Of a stretch of DNA of 64,000 bases, positions 42,455-53,814 are shown one piece after another. Each line of letters opens with the position of its first letter. The first letter of the stretch is position 1. A model generated the notes under the pieces. That model had not been told where the DNA came from. It saw only the letters and a list, made by a program, of their open reading frames with translations, and made no database searches. Source of the DNA: Shinisaurus crocodilurus (Eukaryota; Chordata; Lepidosauria; Squamata; Shinisauridae); NCBI GenBank assembly GCA_021292165.1, contig CM037883.1, forward strand, positions 10,121,434 through 10,185,433, written 5' to 3'. Both the position numbers and the translations under genes were made by a program.

Positions 42455-43625
42455 AGACATATATGCAACATACCTGCCTCTCCAGGGCTAGGAAAAGTAG
42501 GTAACCCCCACACCAGTCAGAATGACTTCTATGCAACTACAACTTCACACTCTCCAGCTAATAAATCAAGAAGCAGCTAATTGACCCTAAGGCATACTTG
42601 TATACACTTGCAAAGCACCAGTTAATGGGCCAACAGGTTTTTCACACACAAACACACACCCCATCATCCAGTAACACCTAATTATGTATGATGGGCATTA
42701 AGCTCCCAGAGGTGGCATAAGCTACCGCTGCAAAAGGTAGAAGGGATAATGAGGTGTTAGGTGTCAGCTAGAATCAGCCACATCCTATTGCTGGCAAGGA
42801 AACGCTATTGCCACTGTTACTGCAGCCTTTTTATTAAATTATTTTTATTTATATTGTACCATGTTTTTCAATAGTTTTCAAAGCAGCTTGGGGAAAAAAT
42901 AAAGGATGATAACTATGAAACACAATTCAAAATAAAACCGAGGACAGTTATAAAGAGAACAGTATCATTAAAACCTGGGGGTAGGGTAGATACTCTAAAC
43001 AAAACTTTAATTTGGGTGTGTCTTGCAAAAAACAAAACGAAAGCAAAGACCAAAACCAAGGTGCCTGAAGAGGAGGCGGAGGAGGAGGAGGAGGCGGAGG
43101 AGGAGGCGGAGGAGGAGGAGGAGGAATTCCTAACTAAAAATGGGAAAGGAGGGAGGTTTAATTTGTTTTAAATATTTAAGGGTGCATGCTGGGAGTTGCA
43201 GGCCTTTTTTTGTCTAAACATGCATAAGATTGTGCCTTAACTCATTTTAAATCTCTCTGACCTGCCTTGGCAACTCTTTGCAGTGGCAGGCATATGAAAA
43301 GAATGAGCAACAAAATGATCTTTTCTTTTCTTTTTCTTTTAATCACAGCAGCAGCAACAGTGAAAAAGCTTAACCAGAAGCAACCCCAAAGTCCACAAAA
43401 CTTTTAGGGCTGGTTTACACATGCACATGGCTTGATTTGATATTGTTTGACAACTGGATGTGTGACAAGAGGCATTGCAGAACCAGAACGTTCATTGTTT
43501 TGTGATGATATGACATTTATCTCTGTGGTGCTTCCATGGGCGATGGCTCCTTCACATGTGCGGGTCATGGAAGGATGAATGGGCATGTGTGAAGCAGCCC
43601 TAAGATCCAGGGCCACCACATGCTC
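42455..43625. other. unassigned stretch
   Basis: 42835-42910 resembles an L2 tail in reverse. 43068-43125 is a (GGA)n/(GGC GGA)n microsatellite. 43180-43240 is half of a palindromic MITE (catgctgggagttgcaggcc). No gene. Confidence 0.3.
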
Positions 43626-43629
43626 TCCT

Positions 43630-43880
43630 TATTAATTAATTAATTAATTAATTATATTATATTTATATCCCGCCTTTTTTCCTGCAAGGAACCCAAGGTG
43701 GCTTACATAATCCCCCTCCTCCTCTCCAAGTTATCCTCACAACAACCCTGTGAGGTAGGTTAGGCTGAGAGTCAGTGACTGGGCCAAAGTCACCCAGGGA
43801 GCTTCATGGCTGAGCGGGGAATAGAACCCGGATCTCCTGAGTCCCAGTCCAACACTCTCACCACTACGCCACACTGGCTC
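43630..43880 (-). mobile_element. MIR/CORE-like SINE
   Basis: Full reverse copy with ATTA tail repeat, gtgaggtaggttaggctgag and actacgccacactggctc. Confidence 0.8.
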
Positions 43881-44247
43881 TTCAGTGGCAGGAGAGCACA
43901 TGTGCTCTGCCTGCAGTCGCCACGTCTCCCTCTGCCCATTGCTACTGCTGCTGCTTTTTCTCTTGTTCCTATGTTAGGGTTTTTATCCCTCACTCCAAAT
44001 GAAGTTTGGAGTTCATGATGCTTCTTGAATATAACACTCTTCTGCAGTAGTCCTGTTCAATTCCCAGGATCTTCCCATTACTCTGTGTAGACTTCTAAAT
44101 GTCATGGAATGTGGCGCACAGCAACAAAGCGCACACACACAAGGTGAATCTCAACCCCAAATCGCTGTGCAGCTTTGGCCCTGCTCACCAGAAAAACTCC
44201 TGTGGAGGTCCACCGGCTGGGACGGGCTCTGCAAAGCTCAGTTCTGG

Positions 44248-44390
44248 TTGGCTCAGCTTTAACCTACCTCACAGGATTGTTGTGAAGATAAAATGGAGAG
44301 GAGGAGGATTATGTAAGCCGCCTTGGGTTCCTTGCAGGAAAAAAAGGTGGGGTATAAATATAATTAATTTATTAATAAATAAATAACTTG
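44248..44390 (+). mobile_element. MIR/CORE-like SINE, 5'-truncated
   Basis: Starts at taacctacctcacaggattg and ends in aataaataaataa. Confidence 0.7.
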
Positions 44391-44464
44391 ATTGCATTAT
44401 AAATTGGGGGGGAGAATTTTTTTTAAAAAAAAGGGAAACAAAAAGCAAAGCATAGGAACTGTTT

Positions 44465-44965
44465 GTATGCCTATGGATTTGAGAAAATAAGATAAGCTCT
44501 ACCAGATCAGACCAAGGGTCCATCTAATCTCATTTCTAATCTCATTTTAAAGCCATTGAAACTAGGGGCCATCCATCCCTACATCTTGCAGCAGCAAATT
44601 CCACAAGTTATCTAGGTATGTACTAAGGGGCACAGAAGTGCTTCCTTTTGTCTCTCCTGAATTTCTTCCCAATCAGTTTCATTGGATGACATCAAGTTCT
44701 GGTATTATTATGAGAGAGGGAGAAGAACTTCTCTCTATCCGCACCATGTATAATCTTGTAAACCTATATCATGTTTGCCTCCCCCGCCCCCAACACCAGT
44801 TTACTCACTTTTTTTCTGAACTAAAAAGCCCCACTGTAACCTTTCCTCTCAGCAGAGTTGCTCCAGCCCCCGGAACCTTTTGGTTGCCCCTGTTTGCCAC
44901 CACCACCCAGTTCTACAATATCCCTCTTGATATGGGGCGACAAGAACTGTTCACAGTATGTAGCA
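44465..44965 (-). mobile_element. CR1 LINE 3' fragments
   Basis: ctctaccagatcagaccaag (44497) then ccacaagttatctaggtatg, ttattatgagagagggagaa and ccatgtataatcttgtaaac are CR1 3' sequences in reverse. Confidence 0.65.
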
Positions 44966-44969
44966 TACT

Positions 44970-45330
44970 GTAGTCTTTATAGTCTGCTATGAACCCAATT
45001 TATATGTAAAACATACTGAAACCAAGATTTTTGAGGGTCAACATTTTTCTTCAGGGAGAAAATATTATTGATTGTTTTTTAAAGGAAGGAAGAGATGTAA
45101 TCATGTAATCTCCAGGAATCCTGAGTGTGCAGAACTAATATCCCTCTGCCCCCAGTGCATTGGGGATCAAATTATGAGGCCATTTTGTGTCTGGATCATC
45201 TATATTTCTAAGTCTTCCTAAAAGGATGAAGAGTTCTCCCCACCTCACCTACCCGCTCTTTCTAGGCATTAGTTCATTTCACTTCCAATTTTTGGCTGTT
45301 TGACTCTCCTATATCTATTGGCTGCAATCC
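44970..45330. other. unassigned stretch
   Basis: No gene or repeat recognised. Confidence 0.2.
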
Positions 45331-45331
45331 T

Positions 45332-45560
45332 TTATTTATTTATTTATTATATTTATACCCCGCCTTTTTTCCTGCAAGGAACCCAAGGCGGCTTACATAA
45401 TCATCATCCTCTCCATTTTATCCTCACAACAACCCTGTGAGGTAGGTTAGGCTGAGAGTCAGTGACTGGCCCAAAGTCACCCAGTGAGTTTCATGGCCGA
45501 GCGGGGATTAGAACTCGGATCACCCGAGTCCCAGTCCAACACTCTCATCACTCTCACCAC
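45332..45560 (-). mobile_element. MIR/CORE-like SINE
   Basis: tttatttatttattatattt tail, gtgaggtaggttaggctgag, then gagtcccagtccaacactct. Confidence 0.8.
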
Positions 45561-45564
45561 CCTT

Positions 45565-45660
45565 GCAGTTTGTTGCACTAGACAACAAATCCCACGATGG
45601 GAGTTGTAATCCAACACAACTGTAGAGCACCAGTTTGGGGAAGACTTGGCTAGCGTGCCA
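45565..45660. mobile_element. hairpin MITE fragment
   Basis: caacaaatcccacgatggga and gtagagcaccagtttgggga; one arm decayed. Confidence 0.45.
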
Positions 45661-45711
45661 GCATCGAGATGGGGTTCACATCCCACAGCGCATCAAATGC
45701 CATCATTGAGC

Positions 45712-45975
45712 TCATAAGAACATAAGAAGAGCCGTGCCGGATCAGAGCAAGGTGCATCTAGTCCAGCATTCTGTTCACACAGTGGCCATCCAGTTGCTTG
45801 CAGGAAACCCGCAAGCAGGACAGGAGTGCAATGGAGTTCAGCGGAGATTGGATGAGCATCACCCGGACAAGCAACCACATCGGCTGTGGCCCACAGATAA
45901 GAACTTCCTATTTGCCTTGCTCGACCAGACCAAGCTGCTTCTGTTTCAAGCAGCAGAAGGCTGCGGATGCTTACA
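45712..45975 (-). mobile_element. CR1 LINE 3' end
   Basis: Begins ataagaacataagaagagcc and continues agtccagcattctgttcaca and gcaagcaggacaggagtgca. Confidence 0.65.
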
Positions 45976-46317
45976 AGCCAGGTATGAAGCAGATGCCAGG
46001 CCAGGCATCAGTACATGGCACCCTTTGGGCACCCCCAATGTCCAGGCAGGGCTCACCACTGAGCCGAAGCCTACCCTGCCCCTTTGAAACCGATGCCCTG
46101 AACAGTGCCAGGGGGTCGCCATTTTAATTTCCCACAATGTCCTGGGTGAATGCTAAATTGGGTGCATTGTGGGTAATCAAAATGGCAGCTGCCCAGCACT
46201 GACTGGAGTGCTGATGCCACCAGATAAGCCCGCCAACCTGGGGAGCAAGCCCACCAGAAGGCACTTTGCTGAGGGCCCCCTCAACCCTACAGCTAGCCCT
46301 AGTCATCCCCGTTGTTT

Positions 46318-46775
46318 GTCCACAGGAAGCCGCCTTATACTGAATCAGACCATTGGTCCATTTGAGCCAATATTGTCGACACTGACTGGCAGCAGTGGCT
46401 CCCCAGGGTTTCAGGCAGGAGTTCTTTCCTGGAGATGCCAGGATTGTTTAGAATCATAGAATCATAGAAAAGCAGAGTCGGAAGGGGCCTACAAGACCAT
46501 CGAGTCCAACCCCCCTGCTCAATGCAGGAATCCAGGTCAAAGCATCCCTGACAGATGGCCGTCCAGCTGCACCTTGAATGCCTCCAGATTGGGAGAGCCC
46601 ACCACCTCCCTAGGTAGTTGGTTCCATTGTCTTATTGCTCTGACAGTCAGGAAATTTTCCCTGATGTTTAGGTGGAATCTGGGTTCCTGTGACTTGAGCC
46701 CATTGTTCCGTGTCCTGCAAACTGGGATGATCGAGTTTGAACCTTGGGACCTTTGGCATGCAAAGCATGGGCCCC
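46318..46775 (-). mobile_element. tRNA-Ala-derived SINE split by a CR1 insertion
   Basis: 3' part at 46318-46447 (aggaagccgccttatactga), head at 46735-46775 (tttgaaccttgggaccttt). CR1 lies between them. Confidence 0.75.
46449..46734 (-). mobile_element. CR1 LINE 3' end inside a SINE
   Basis: tagaatcatagaatcataga, atccctgacagatggccgtc and cctaggtagttggttccatt are the CR1 end in reverse. Matches the 3' part of 34205-35283. Confidence 0.85.
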
Positions 46776-46818
46776 CTCTCGGCTGCCAGTAGACGGCCTT
46801 TGTACACAGAGGTTCTAT

Positions 46819-47152
46819 TTAGGGTGGCCACGTGCCCTACTTTACAGGGAACAGTCCTCTATTTGAAGGTGTCCCCTAATGAAGGGCTTGTGTCCAATCC
46901 AAGTCCAGTTTTAAGAGAAAGAGCCCTAAGAAAGAGGACTAGGAGCCTTGAGGTTGCCCACCCACAGTTAGCACATGGGCTCAGGTCACCATATTCCTCA
47001 TTATGGTGAGGTATATTGCATTGGTACATTACATTTGCATCTATACATGTAAATCCACATATGCAGGTTTTATGCAAATCGGTGTCCTCTTTTTTGATGA
47101 TGCCTTTCCTCTTTCTTGGCAATGCATACCAATGGCAATGGCCATCCTAGTT
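46819..47152. mobile_element. DNA-transposon-like element with AGGGTGGCCA ends
   Basis: The left end agggtggccacgtgccctac and right end caatggccatccta are inverted. Internal gtcctct motifs are mirrored. No transposase frame. Class uncertain. Confidence 0.45.
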
Positions 47153-47244
47153 CTGCTTAGCTCTCATGGCAAATAGCTGGTGACTGATGATCCATGAACA
47201 TGCCTCACTCCCTTTTTTTAAAAGCCCCCTAAGCTAGAGGCGGC

Positions 47245-47400
47245 ACCACCCCTTGGCTTGGGACAGTAAATTCCATTAGTCAATGATGCCCTCTGTGAAG
47301 AAGAGCATCCTTTTGTCTTTCCTGAACTTACAGCCACCCAGCTTCATTGGGTGGCTAAAAGTACTTGTATTATGGGAGGGGGGGATCTCCCTTGATAGGT
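47245..47400 (-). mobile_element. CR1 LINE fragment
   Basis: ctgtgaagaagagcatcctt and cacccagcttcattgggtgg are CR1 3' sequences in reverse. Confidence 0.5.
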
Positions 47401-47404
47401 CAGA

Positions 47405-47780
47405 GCAAGACTTTGAGTTGCTGCTGGCCATTTGAATACTCAAGCCATGACCTTGTTGTGTGGTGCAAACCCAGTGAGGGTGGCAGAGGCAGTGTTAGGG
47501 GCTGGCCCACTAGGGCTGGAGCCCTGAACCTTTCGTTTGGAGGCCCGAATCTCTGGGAGGCCATCTGCCCCACCACCCTGCTGTCCATGGGCACTTGCTG
47601 AAATAAAGGGGCCCTGACGATCTCTGTTGCGTCTGGTCCCCCTCCGGATGAGCTGGCTTTTTGCCCACACGTGCTTCCCCTCCTGCTGCCCCCCCCTTCG
47701 AATCCTTCTGTCTGAGGTTTTTTTCTGAAATCAGATGCCCTCCTCTCCCCTGTTCATACATCCCTTTTTTTAAAATAGTG
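47405..47780. other. unassigned, GC-richer stretch
   Basis: gttaggggctggcccactag to ggggccctgacgatctc may be the ends of another GGCC-type DNA element. No gene. Confidence 0.25.
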
Positions 47781-47784
47781 CTTT

Positions 47785-47915
47785 CCTTAGGAGACAGGGT
47801 CCTTTAAAGACACACACAGAGATAGACTTTAGAGTACCGGTATATGTAAATTGGCATATGCAAATTTGTGCTTGTGTGTGTGTGTGTGTGTGTGTGTGTC
47901 CTGTGTTCCTGAACC
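47785..47915 (-). repeat. dispersed repeat copy B with (GT)n
   Basis: Inverted relative of 393-505; the (GT)n tract is at 47873-47899. Confidence 0.5.
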
Positions 47916-47939
47916 CCAGATCTTTTTGGCATCTGGCAC

Positions 47940-48195
47940 CACCCCAGGAGGGTGGGTCGGTCGTTGCCGTGGTTGACAAACCACTCACAACCCTACAATA
48001 GCCCACGGGTTCTGGGTGGTTTGTTAACCATGCCAACAACCCACCCCTGAATATTCAAGCCTCAACCATGGCTTGTCGTGTTGTGCAAAGATGACAAGCC
48101 ATGGTTGTAGCTTCAATATTCAAAACCCTGGGGGTTACTAAGCCCTGGGGGTTAATTATCCCATGGTGGCTTAGTGTGACATGCAAATAGGCCCA
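47940..48195. repeat. MITE-like palindromic repeat
   Basis: Facing motifs caagcctcaaccatggcttg and gacaagccatggttgtagct, with outer accaccca / tgggtggt. Ends near gacatgcaaataggccc. Confidence 0.5.
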
Positions 48196-48335
48196 CAGAG
48201 AGGAACAGAGTCATGTAAGCCAGCAGGAAGATGCAACTGCTACTGTTTGAGAGACAGTGGCGCCAAAATAGAGCAGGGCACAGGCGCAGAATATGCATGA
48301 GGAGTTGGCTTGCACATTTTGAAGTAGATAGCCAC

Positions 48336-48415
48336 ACTGGGAGCCAGTGTGGCATAGTGGTTAGAGTGTTGGGCTGGGACTCGGCTGATCTGGGTTCTAC
48401 TCCCCACTCGGCCAT
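48336..48415 (+). mobile_element. MIR/CORE-like SINE, head only
   Basis: gggagccagtgtggcatagt to ccccactcggcca, then it stops at an L2 tail. Confidence 0.75.
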
Positions 48416-48735
48416 TTATTTATTTATTTATTTATTTTTATTATATTTTTTAATCGCCCATCTGGCCAGTCATCCAGCCACTCTGAGCGATGTACAGTCC
48501 AATAAAATATGGGGGGGGGACGACGACACAGAGTGTAAAACACAATTAAAAACAGTACAAAACTTAAAAATCCTAACCCACCCCATATTCCCGCCTGAAA
48601 AGCAATGTTTTTAATGCCCGGCGGAAGCTAATCAAGGAAGGGGCATGGCGGAGGTCACTGGGGAGAGAGTTCCATAAATTGGGGGCTGCCACAGAAAAGG
48701 CCCTCCTCCTAGTCCCCACCAGCCTGGTTTCTCTG
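48416..48735 (-). mobile_element. L2 LINE 3' end
   Basis: A TTTA tail at the left, then gagcgatgtacagtcc and gagagttccataaattgggg in reverse ORF order. Confidence 0.7.
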
Positions 48736-48739
48736 TGTT

Positions 48740-49335
48740 GGATAATTAAATTGCAGTCAAAACCTATGACTCATGTTTCACCAGGTAGTTGGGTGAAATG
48801 GTTAAGATCACTGATACCTTCTAGGGTGGATTCCCTAGAAGGTACTCATTGAATAATTAGCAGAGCCTAAGCAGGAAGTGGACGTAGCTATCAGCTCTTC
48901 TCTTTTTCTGCTGGGACTCTGAGTGAGGGTGGTTGCACGGTAGTTGTTGTCTCCATGTTGTTCTAGCAGCAGCATGTGATGTAACCAGAGTTGCTGGTCT
49001 GAACTCCACAAGTTCAGACCCCAAGTAACTGCAAATGTACTTGTACCAACTGTAAGAAACGTCTTATAAGCCTGCCTGAATGAAACTGCATAATCTGAGT
49101 GATGTAAATGTTACGTTTAACTTTTACAAGACTGTGTCTCTGATTATTGTTCTGAGGGAGAGAAAAGGGGGCCAAAACCAGGCCTTAAAGCATCCTGGAT
49201 TACCAAATGCTAGCTGGCTAACACTAGCCAAATCTAAGCTTCTTTTAAGCTGGAAAGGGACTCTACTCTGCTGATCTCACTAACTAACGTGAGATAGGAA
49301 GGATAATATTCAACAATATATCCCCTCCTAGCATC
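48740..49335. other. unassigned stretch
   Basis: No gene or repeat recognised. The NAGA-like fragment follows. Confidence 0.2.
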
Positions 49336-49504
49336 TTTTTCAAGTCCCAACACTCTGGCTGATGGGACAGGGAGAAGGCCATCTGTGGCAGACCTTGTTG
49401 AGCGGCCTACTTGATGTTGCATCCTCTGCCTTTGCAGGTGCTTGTTTTAAATGGAACAATCCAGGAGCCAGCGGCCTTACCGACCCGACCCCCCCCCCCC
49501 CGCA

Positions 49505-49984
49505 ACCCTCTCTGCTGCTTGAGGAATTGGAAATGCAGCCATCCAGCTTCAGCATGTCAACTCCCCACTCCGCGAAGGTCTTTGCATCTGTCTCAATGGT
49601 ATCCAGGGTTGTCCCAGGATAGCCCGCACAAGTAGTGTTGCCCATGTCACTGTAGATGCCAAATTTCAAGCCTTTTGAATGAACATAATCAGCAAGGGCT
49701 TTAATGCCACTGGGAAACCTTTCAGGGTTCGCCGGCAGCCTGCCTTGCGCATCCCTTTTTGCTGCTGCCCAGCAGTCATCCAAGTTGACATACCGGTATT
49801 CATCACCAAGTTTCTTCCACCCATCACCAGCCAGCTTGTCTGCCATAGCCTTGATCAAGTTTTCACTGATGCAGTTGTCAGGATCAGTTTTGCAGTCTGT
49901 GTTACATCTAAAGCGTTCCCAAGGCACCCAGCCCATTGGCGGAGTCTTCAGCAGTCCGTTATCCAGAGAAGAAGCACAATCCGC
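49505..49984 (-). pseudogene. intronless NAGA-like (alpha-N-acetylgalactosaminidase / alpha-galactosidase family) retrocopy fragment
   Basis: The minus strand holds about 150 continuous codons with the hallmarks of glycoside hydrolase family 27: [13 protein letters not shown] at the mature N-terminus, [10 protein letters not shown], the DDCW motif, [30 protein letters not shown], and KLDGC, which contains the catalytic nucleophile Asp. The functional enzyme removes terminal alpha-GalNAc residues in lysosomes and is about 400 residues long. This copy lacks the signal peptide, replaced at 49985 by a SINE. It also lacks everything after KLDGC, including the acid/base Asp and the C-terminal domain. 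Vertebrate NAGA and GLA genes are split by introns within this span, so a continuous frame points to a retrocopy. The reading frame is unbroken up to a C-rich tract near 49490, so the copy is young or truncated only recently. NAGA fits better than GLA by eye, but I could not run a comparison. Confidence 0.7.
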
Positions 49985-50155
49985 CATGAAGCTCACTGGG
50001 TGACTTTGGGCCAGTCACAGACTCTCAGCCTAACCTACTTCACAGGGTTGTTGTGAAGATAAAATGGAGAGGAGGAGGAGGATTATATAAGCCACCTTGG
50101 GTTCCTTGCAAGAGGAAAAATGCGGGATATAAATATAAATAAATAAATAAATAGT
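49985..50155 (+). mobile_element. MIR/CORE-like SINE, 5'-truncated, abutting the NAGA-like fragment
   Basis: Starts gccatgaagctcactgggtg and ends in aataaataaataaataa. Its junction at 49984 marks the loss of the retrocopy's 5' end. Confidence 0.8.
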
Positions 50156-50176
50156 AATCCACACTAGCATCTAAAG

Positions 50177-50315
50177 CAGGGGTGGGCAAACTGCAGCCCT
50201 CTCCAGATGCTTTGGCCCACAAATCCCATCAGCCCTAGCCAGCATAGCCAATGGTGAAAGATCATGGGAGTTGTACGCTATAATGTGTGGAAGGACCGCA
50301 AGTTGCTCACCCCTG
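50177..50315. mobile_element. 139-bp hairpin hAT-type MITE
   Basis: From caggggtgggcaaactgcag to ttgctcacccctg, with perfect 8-bp duplication atctaaag on both sides. Confidence 0.85.
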
Positions 50316-50324
50316 ATCTAAAGA

Positions 50325-52655
50325 GTAAGACCAGTGGTAAGACCATGAAGTCCAGAGCCTAAAATTACCTAACTGCACCGCCGGAAAGAGATGGCACAAA
50401 AATATGCCTTGAAGCAGGGCGCTGATAGGATAGCCTTCAGGTTCCTTCTTAGGATTTAATGATAGCCCTACCTTCTTCTTTTTTAAAAAGAAAAAAAAGG
50501 AAGAGCTCACATGGAGGAACGCCGATAGGAAGGGCTCCTCACTTAAGTACTTCTTGCAGGCAAGAGGATTTGATGGAGTGGGCTGTCTTCAAATTCTACC
50601 TTTTCTTGAAACGCTAAAAGTTAAGAAACATAATTAAACTGCAACTACATTAACATTTATATAAAATATAAACCCATTGCTTATCCCGAATCGCCAAACA
50701 AATTACAACTGGAACATTATAAAAAAAGAAGGGGGGGTTGGAGGAGGCAGGAGAAGAAGCGCAGCCACTTATCAAGGGTACTATTTGAAATTATTGCTGG
50801 TACTACAACTCTAAATGCATAAGATGCCTTAAATACAAGCCCCGAACATTTACATACTGATTTCATGAGCAAAGCAAAAGGTATTTGCCGGTAACAGTAC
50901 AGGACTCAGCATTTTTATTGTCTGAGTAATCCTGGCTCGCTCTGATATGAAAATTCAATTATTTTAGAACTGGCCCTCTCATTAAATTTTGACAAGGAGC
51001 ACGGGCTCAGTACCAGCTCCAGCTCTAAGAGACCCGGGGTGCCTGTCAGCTCTCCAGAGAATTTGAAAATGCCGTATTTTTACAGGACAAGATTATCTGC
51101 ATTTTTTTTTTTGCATTAAAAAAAATAATAATCAAATACATTGTAATAGGCAGCATTGGTAACTTGGCCTTCCTTTACAGATATTCAACTTCATTTGTTG
51201 CAAAAATGTATTTAATTTAAAAAAAAAAAAAAAAACTACCATCCAAACACCCTTGTTTATTACATGAGTTTTTCTCGTTCTCTTCCCCAACACTTTTACA
51301 GGGGAGGGGAAGACACGCGGAGGTATCTATTGGGAAACCAGCAATATTTGTCCATCTGTTGTTAAAATTGCTCCCTATTAACTCTTTAAATGAGGCATTG
51401 CAGTGCTTTTGGAAAACATACTTTTATTTTAGATGGATCTTATTTTTAATGACTTGTTAATATACATTTGCAAAACTCCTGGCACTGTTTAAAATACCAG
51501 CACAGATAATCCCAGCACACATTAAAAGAGGATTGACTAAGAATTCCCCCACCCTTTTTTATTTTAATTGCAGTAACACAGAGTAACAAGAACAACTTGC
51601 CCCATATGTCTGTTTGGTGTGCTTATATATATCACATTTTCTGCAGCAGAAACTCCAGTTCTGTGCCAAGAGAAGCTAAGTTCTGCCTTATGAAAAATGA
51701 TCAAACTTAGCATTTGGGATAACGCAGTCAAAGCCTTTCACATATGGTCAGCCTTACAACAACCTTGTACAGTAGGAATGATTTGAATGGTGCATTGAAA
51801 ACCCTTCTTATACCTGAACTTGTCAGCCATACAACAACCCTGTAAGGTAGGCCTGTATCTTTCTCACCACATTGCCAATGGGGACTGGTACTGCCAGGAA
51901 ATGGCCTGCCTGGGGCTAGCGAGCCAGATGTAAAATTCCTAATTTGAAGCTCAGACTGCAATCCTATGCAAACTCACTTCAGAGTAAGCCCACTTGAACT
52001 GAGTAGGACATACTTATGAATAAACATTGCCATGGTTTGCATTGCATGTCTCTTTGCCACTATGCAACCTGCAAGATGCTGAGCCATCATTTCTAAATGG
52101 ATCCTTGCTGAATGGGTGAACTGATTTGAATGAAAAACATTGAGCTTTTCTACATGAGGCATTTATTGTGTGCTTGTCATTCCCTATTCATGGTTGTTTA
52201 TGGGTTCTTTAGATGACATCATGACCCTCCAGTTTCACTTCGGTTTTTAAATAGCAGTTTCCACGATTATTTTTTTAGAGCACGGGGAATGCAGTATTAT
52301 TTGTGAAAGTGAAGGAAAATGTTTTTTCCACTTGTGTAATTGTGCTATTCCGCTATACCACAGTGCCACCTAGAGGTTATGTAGCGGTGTTTTGCCAATT
52401 GGCAAAGGTTCTTTTCCACTAAGGGATTTGAAGGCAATAAACACACAAATGGTGAAGGAAAAGAAACCCCTCCAATAAGTCTCAAGACAGGAAATGAACA
52501 GGTTACATATAGAGAAAGCATACTTACGCTCCTTCAGTCATCTGGAACCCCGGGAAGATGACAGACGGATCCCTCAGCAAACTTGCAGAGCGCTGCTCCA
52601 CAGTTCAGCCTGGGCTGAGGTTCAATCTAACTGTGGTTTCTCTGGGACTTATATA
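50325..52655. other. long repeat-poor AT-rich stretch
   Basis: No coding frame is supported. A-runs and T-runs lie at 51099 and 51220. 50860-51000 and 51330-51560 look like candidate conserved non-coding DNA. A palindromic MITE-like scrap (gcaatcctatgcaaactcac) lies at 51955. Confidence 0.25.
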
Positions 52656-52663
52656 CTATAAAG

Positions 52664-52799
52664 CAGGGCTCTCCAACCTTGGGTCCCCAGATGTTGCTGG
52701 CCTACAGCTCCCAGCATACTCAGCCGGCATGGCTAATGGCAAGAGATTCTGGGAGCTGTAGGCTAGCAACATCTGGGGACTCAAGGCTGGACAGCCCTG
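52664..52799. mobile_element. 136-bp hairpin hAT-type MITE
   Basis: cagggctctccaaccttggg to acagccctg, duplication ctataaag/ctataaat (7 of 8). Confidence 0.85.
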
Positions 52800-53341
52800 C
52801 TATAAATCCTCTATAAATCACCTGTTGTTTTCAGTATAGTTATCAGTCTAATTTGCTTCAAGGCCAACTGCTTAGTCTCAGGCAAAAGAGATAACTGGTA
52901 CCTATACTCCCTTACCAGGCGTCCACCTTGCCACTTGCCAGGCATCTATCTTAAATATAAGGAATATACTTAAGCATTTATGGACCCAGACCCAGAAGGA
53001 GATACAGGCAGGAAGGGAGAATTGACCACCTGACGTCTTCTGCATATTTCCACTACAAGCATAAAAGCAGGAAAGCAAGCGCTCTTCATGTAGCACTCTC
53101 AGTTCTGCAATGAAACTGCAAGTAGATACAGTGGATTAACAGCCTTGTGTAGAAAAGCTCATGTGTTGAGGAGGGGATCTGAAAGTTTCCCCCATGAAGC
53201 TCGTTCACCCATGCAAGTCTTCACTCGATGGTGCAAAGATGGAAAGCTTATTAGGCTGACGTAATTTAGAACAAGCAGGAATGCAGTCTACCTGATTGAG
53301 GGGCTATACGTTTTATCGTGACCACCAGCCTTCCTCTAAGG

Positions 53342-53477
53342 CAGCCTCCCCCAACCTGGTGCCCTCCAGATGTTTTGGATTTCAACTCCCATCAGCCCCA
53401 GCCCACAGGGCCAATGGTCAGGAATCCTGGGAGTTGTAATCCAAAACATCTGGAGGGCACCAGGTTGGGATAGGCTG
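53342..53477. mobile_element. 136-bp hairpin hAT-type MITE (CTGGTGCCCTCC subfamily)
   Basis: Arms ccaacctggtgccctccaga and acatctggagggcaccaggt, duplication ctctaagg/ctctaaga. Confidence 0.8.
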
Positions 53478-53574
53478 CTCTAAGAAGCTCAGGGTTGTGC
53501 ATATCGCTCCGGTTCTCCCCCCTCCCCCCTATTTATCTTCACAACAACCTTGTGAAGTAGGTCAGGCTGGAAAA

Positions 53575-53812
53575 CAGTCCTGAATCTCCCACCAATCAGC
53601 TTCATGGGATGACCCTGTGCTCTGGTATTATGAGAGAGGGAGAAAGATGTCTCCCTGTCCACTTTCCCCACACCATGCATAATTTTATACACCTCCATCA
53701 TGTCTCCCCTTACTCGCCTTCTTTCTAAGCTAAACAATCCCAGCTGCTGTAACCTTTCTTCATAGGGGAGTTGCTTCAGCCACTTGATTATTTTAGTTGC
53801 CCTTTTCTGGGC
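53575..53812 (-). mobile_element. CR1 LINE fragment
   Basis: tattatgagagagggagaaa, accatgcataattttataca and taacctttcttcatagggga in reverse; the minus frame reads LERRRVRGDMMEVYKIMHG. Confidence 0.7.
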
Positions 53813-53814
53813 AA

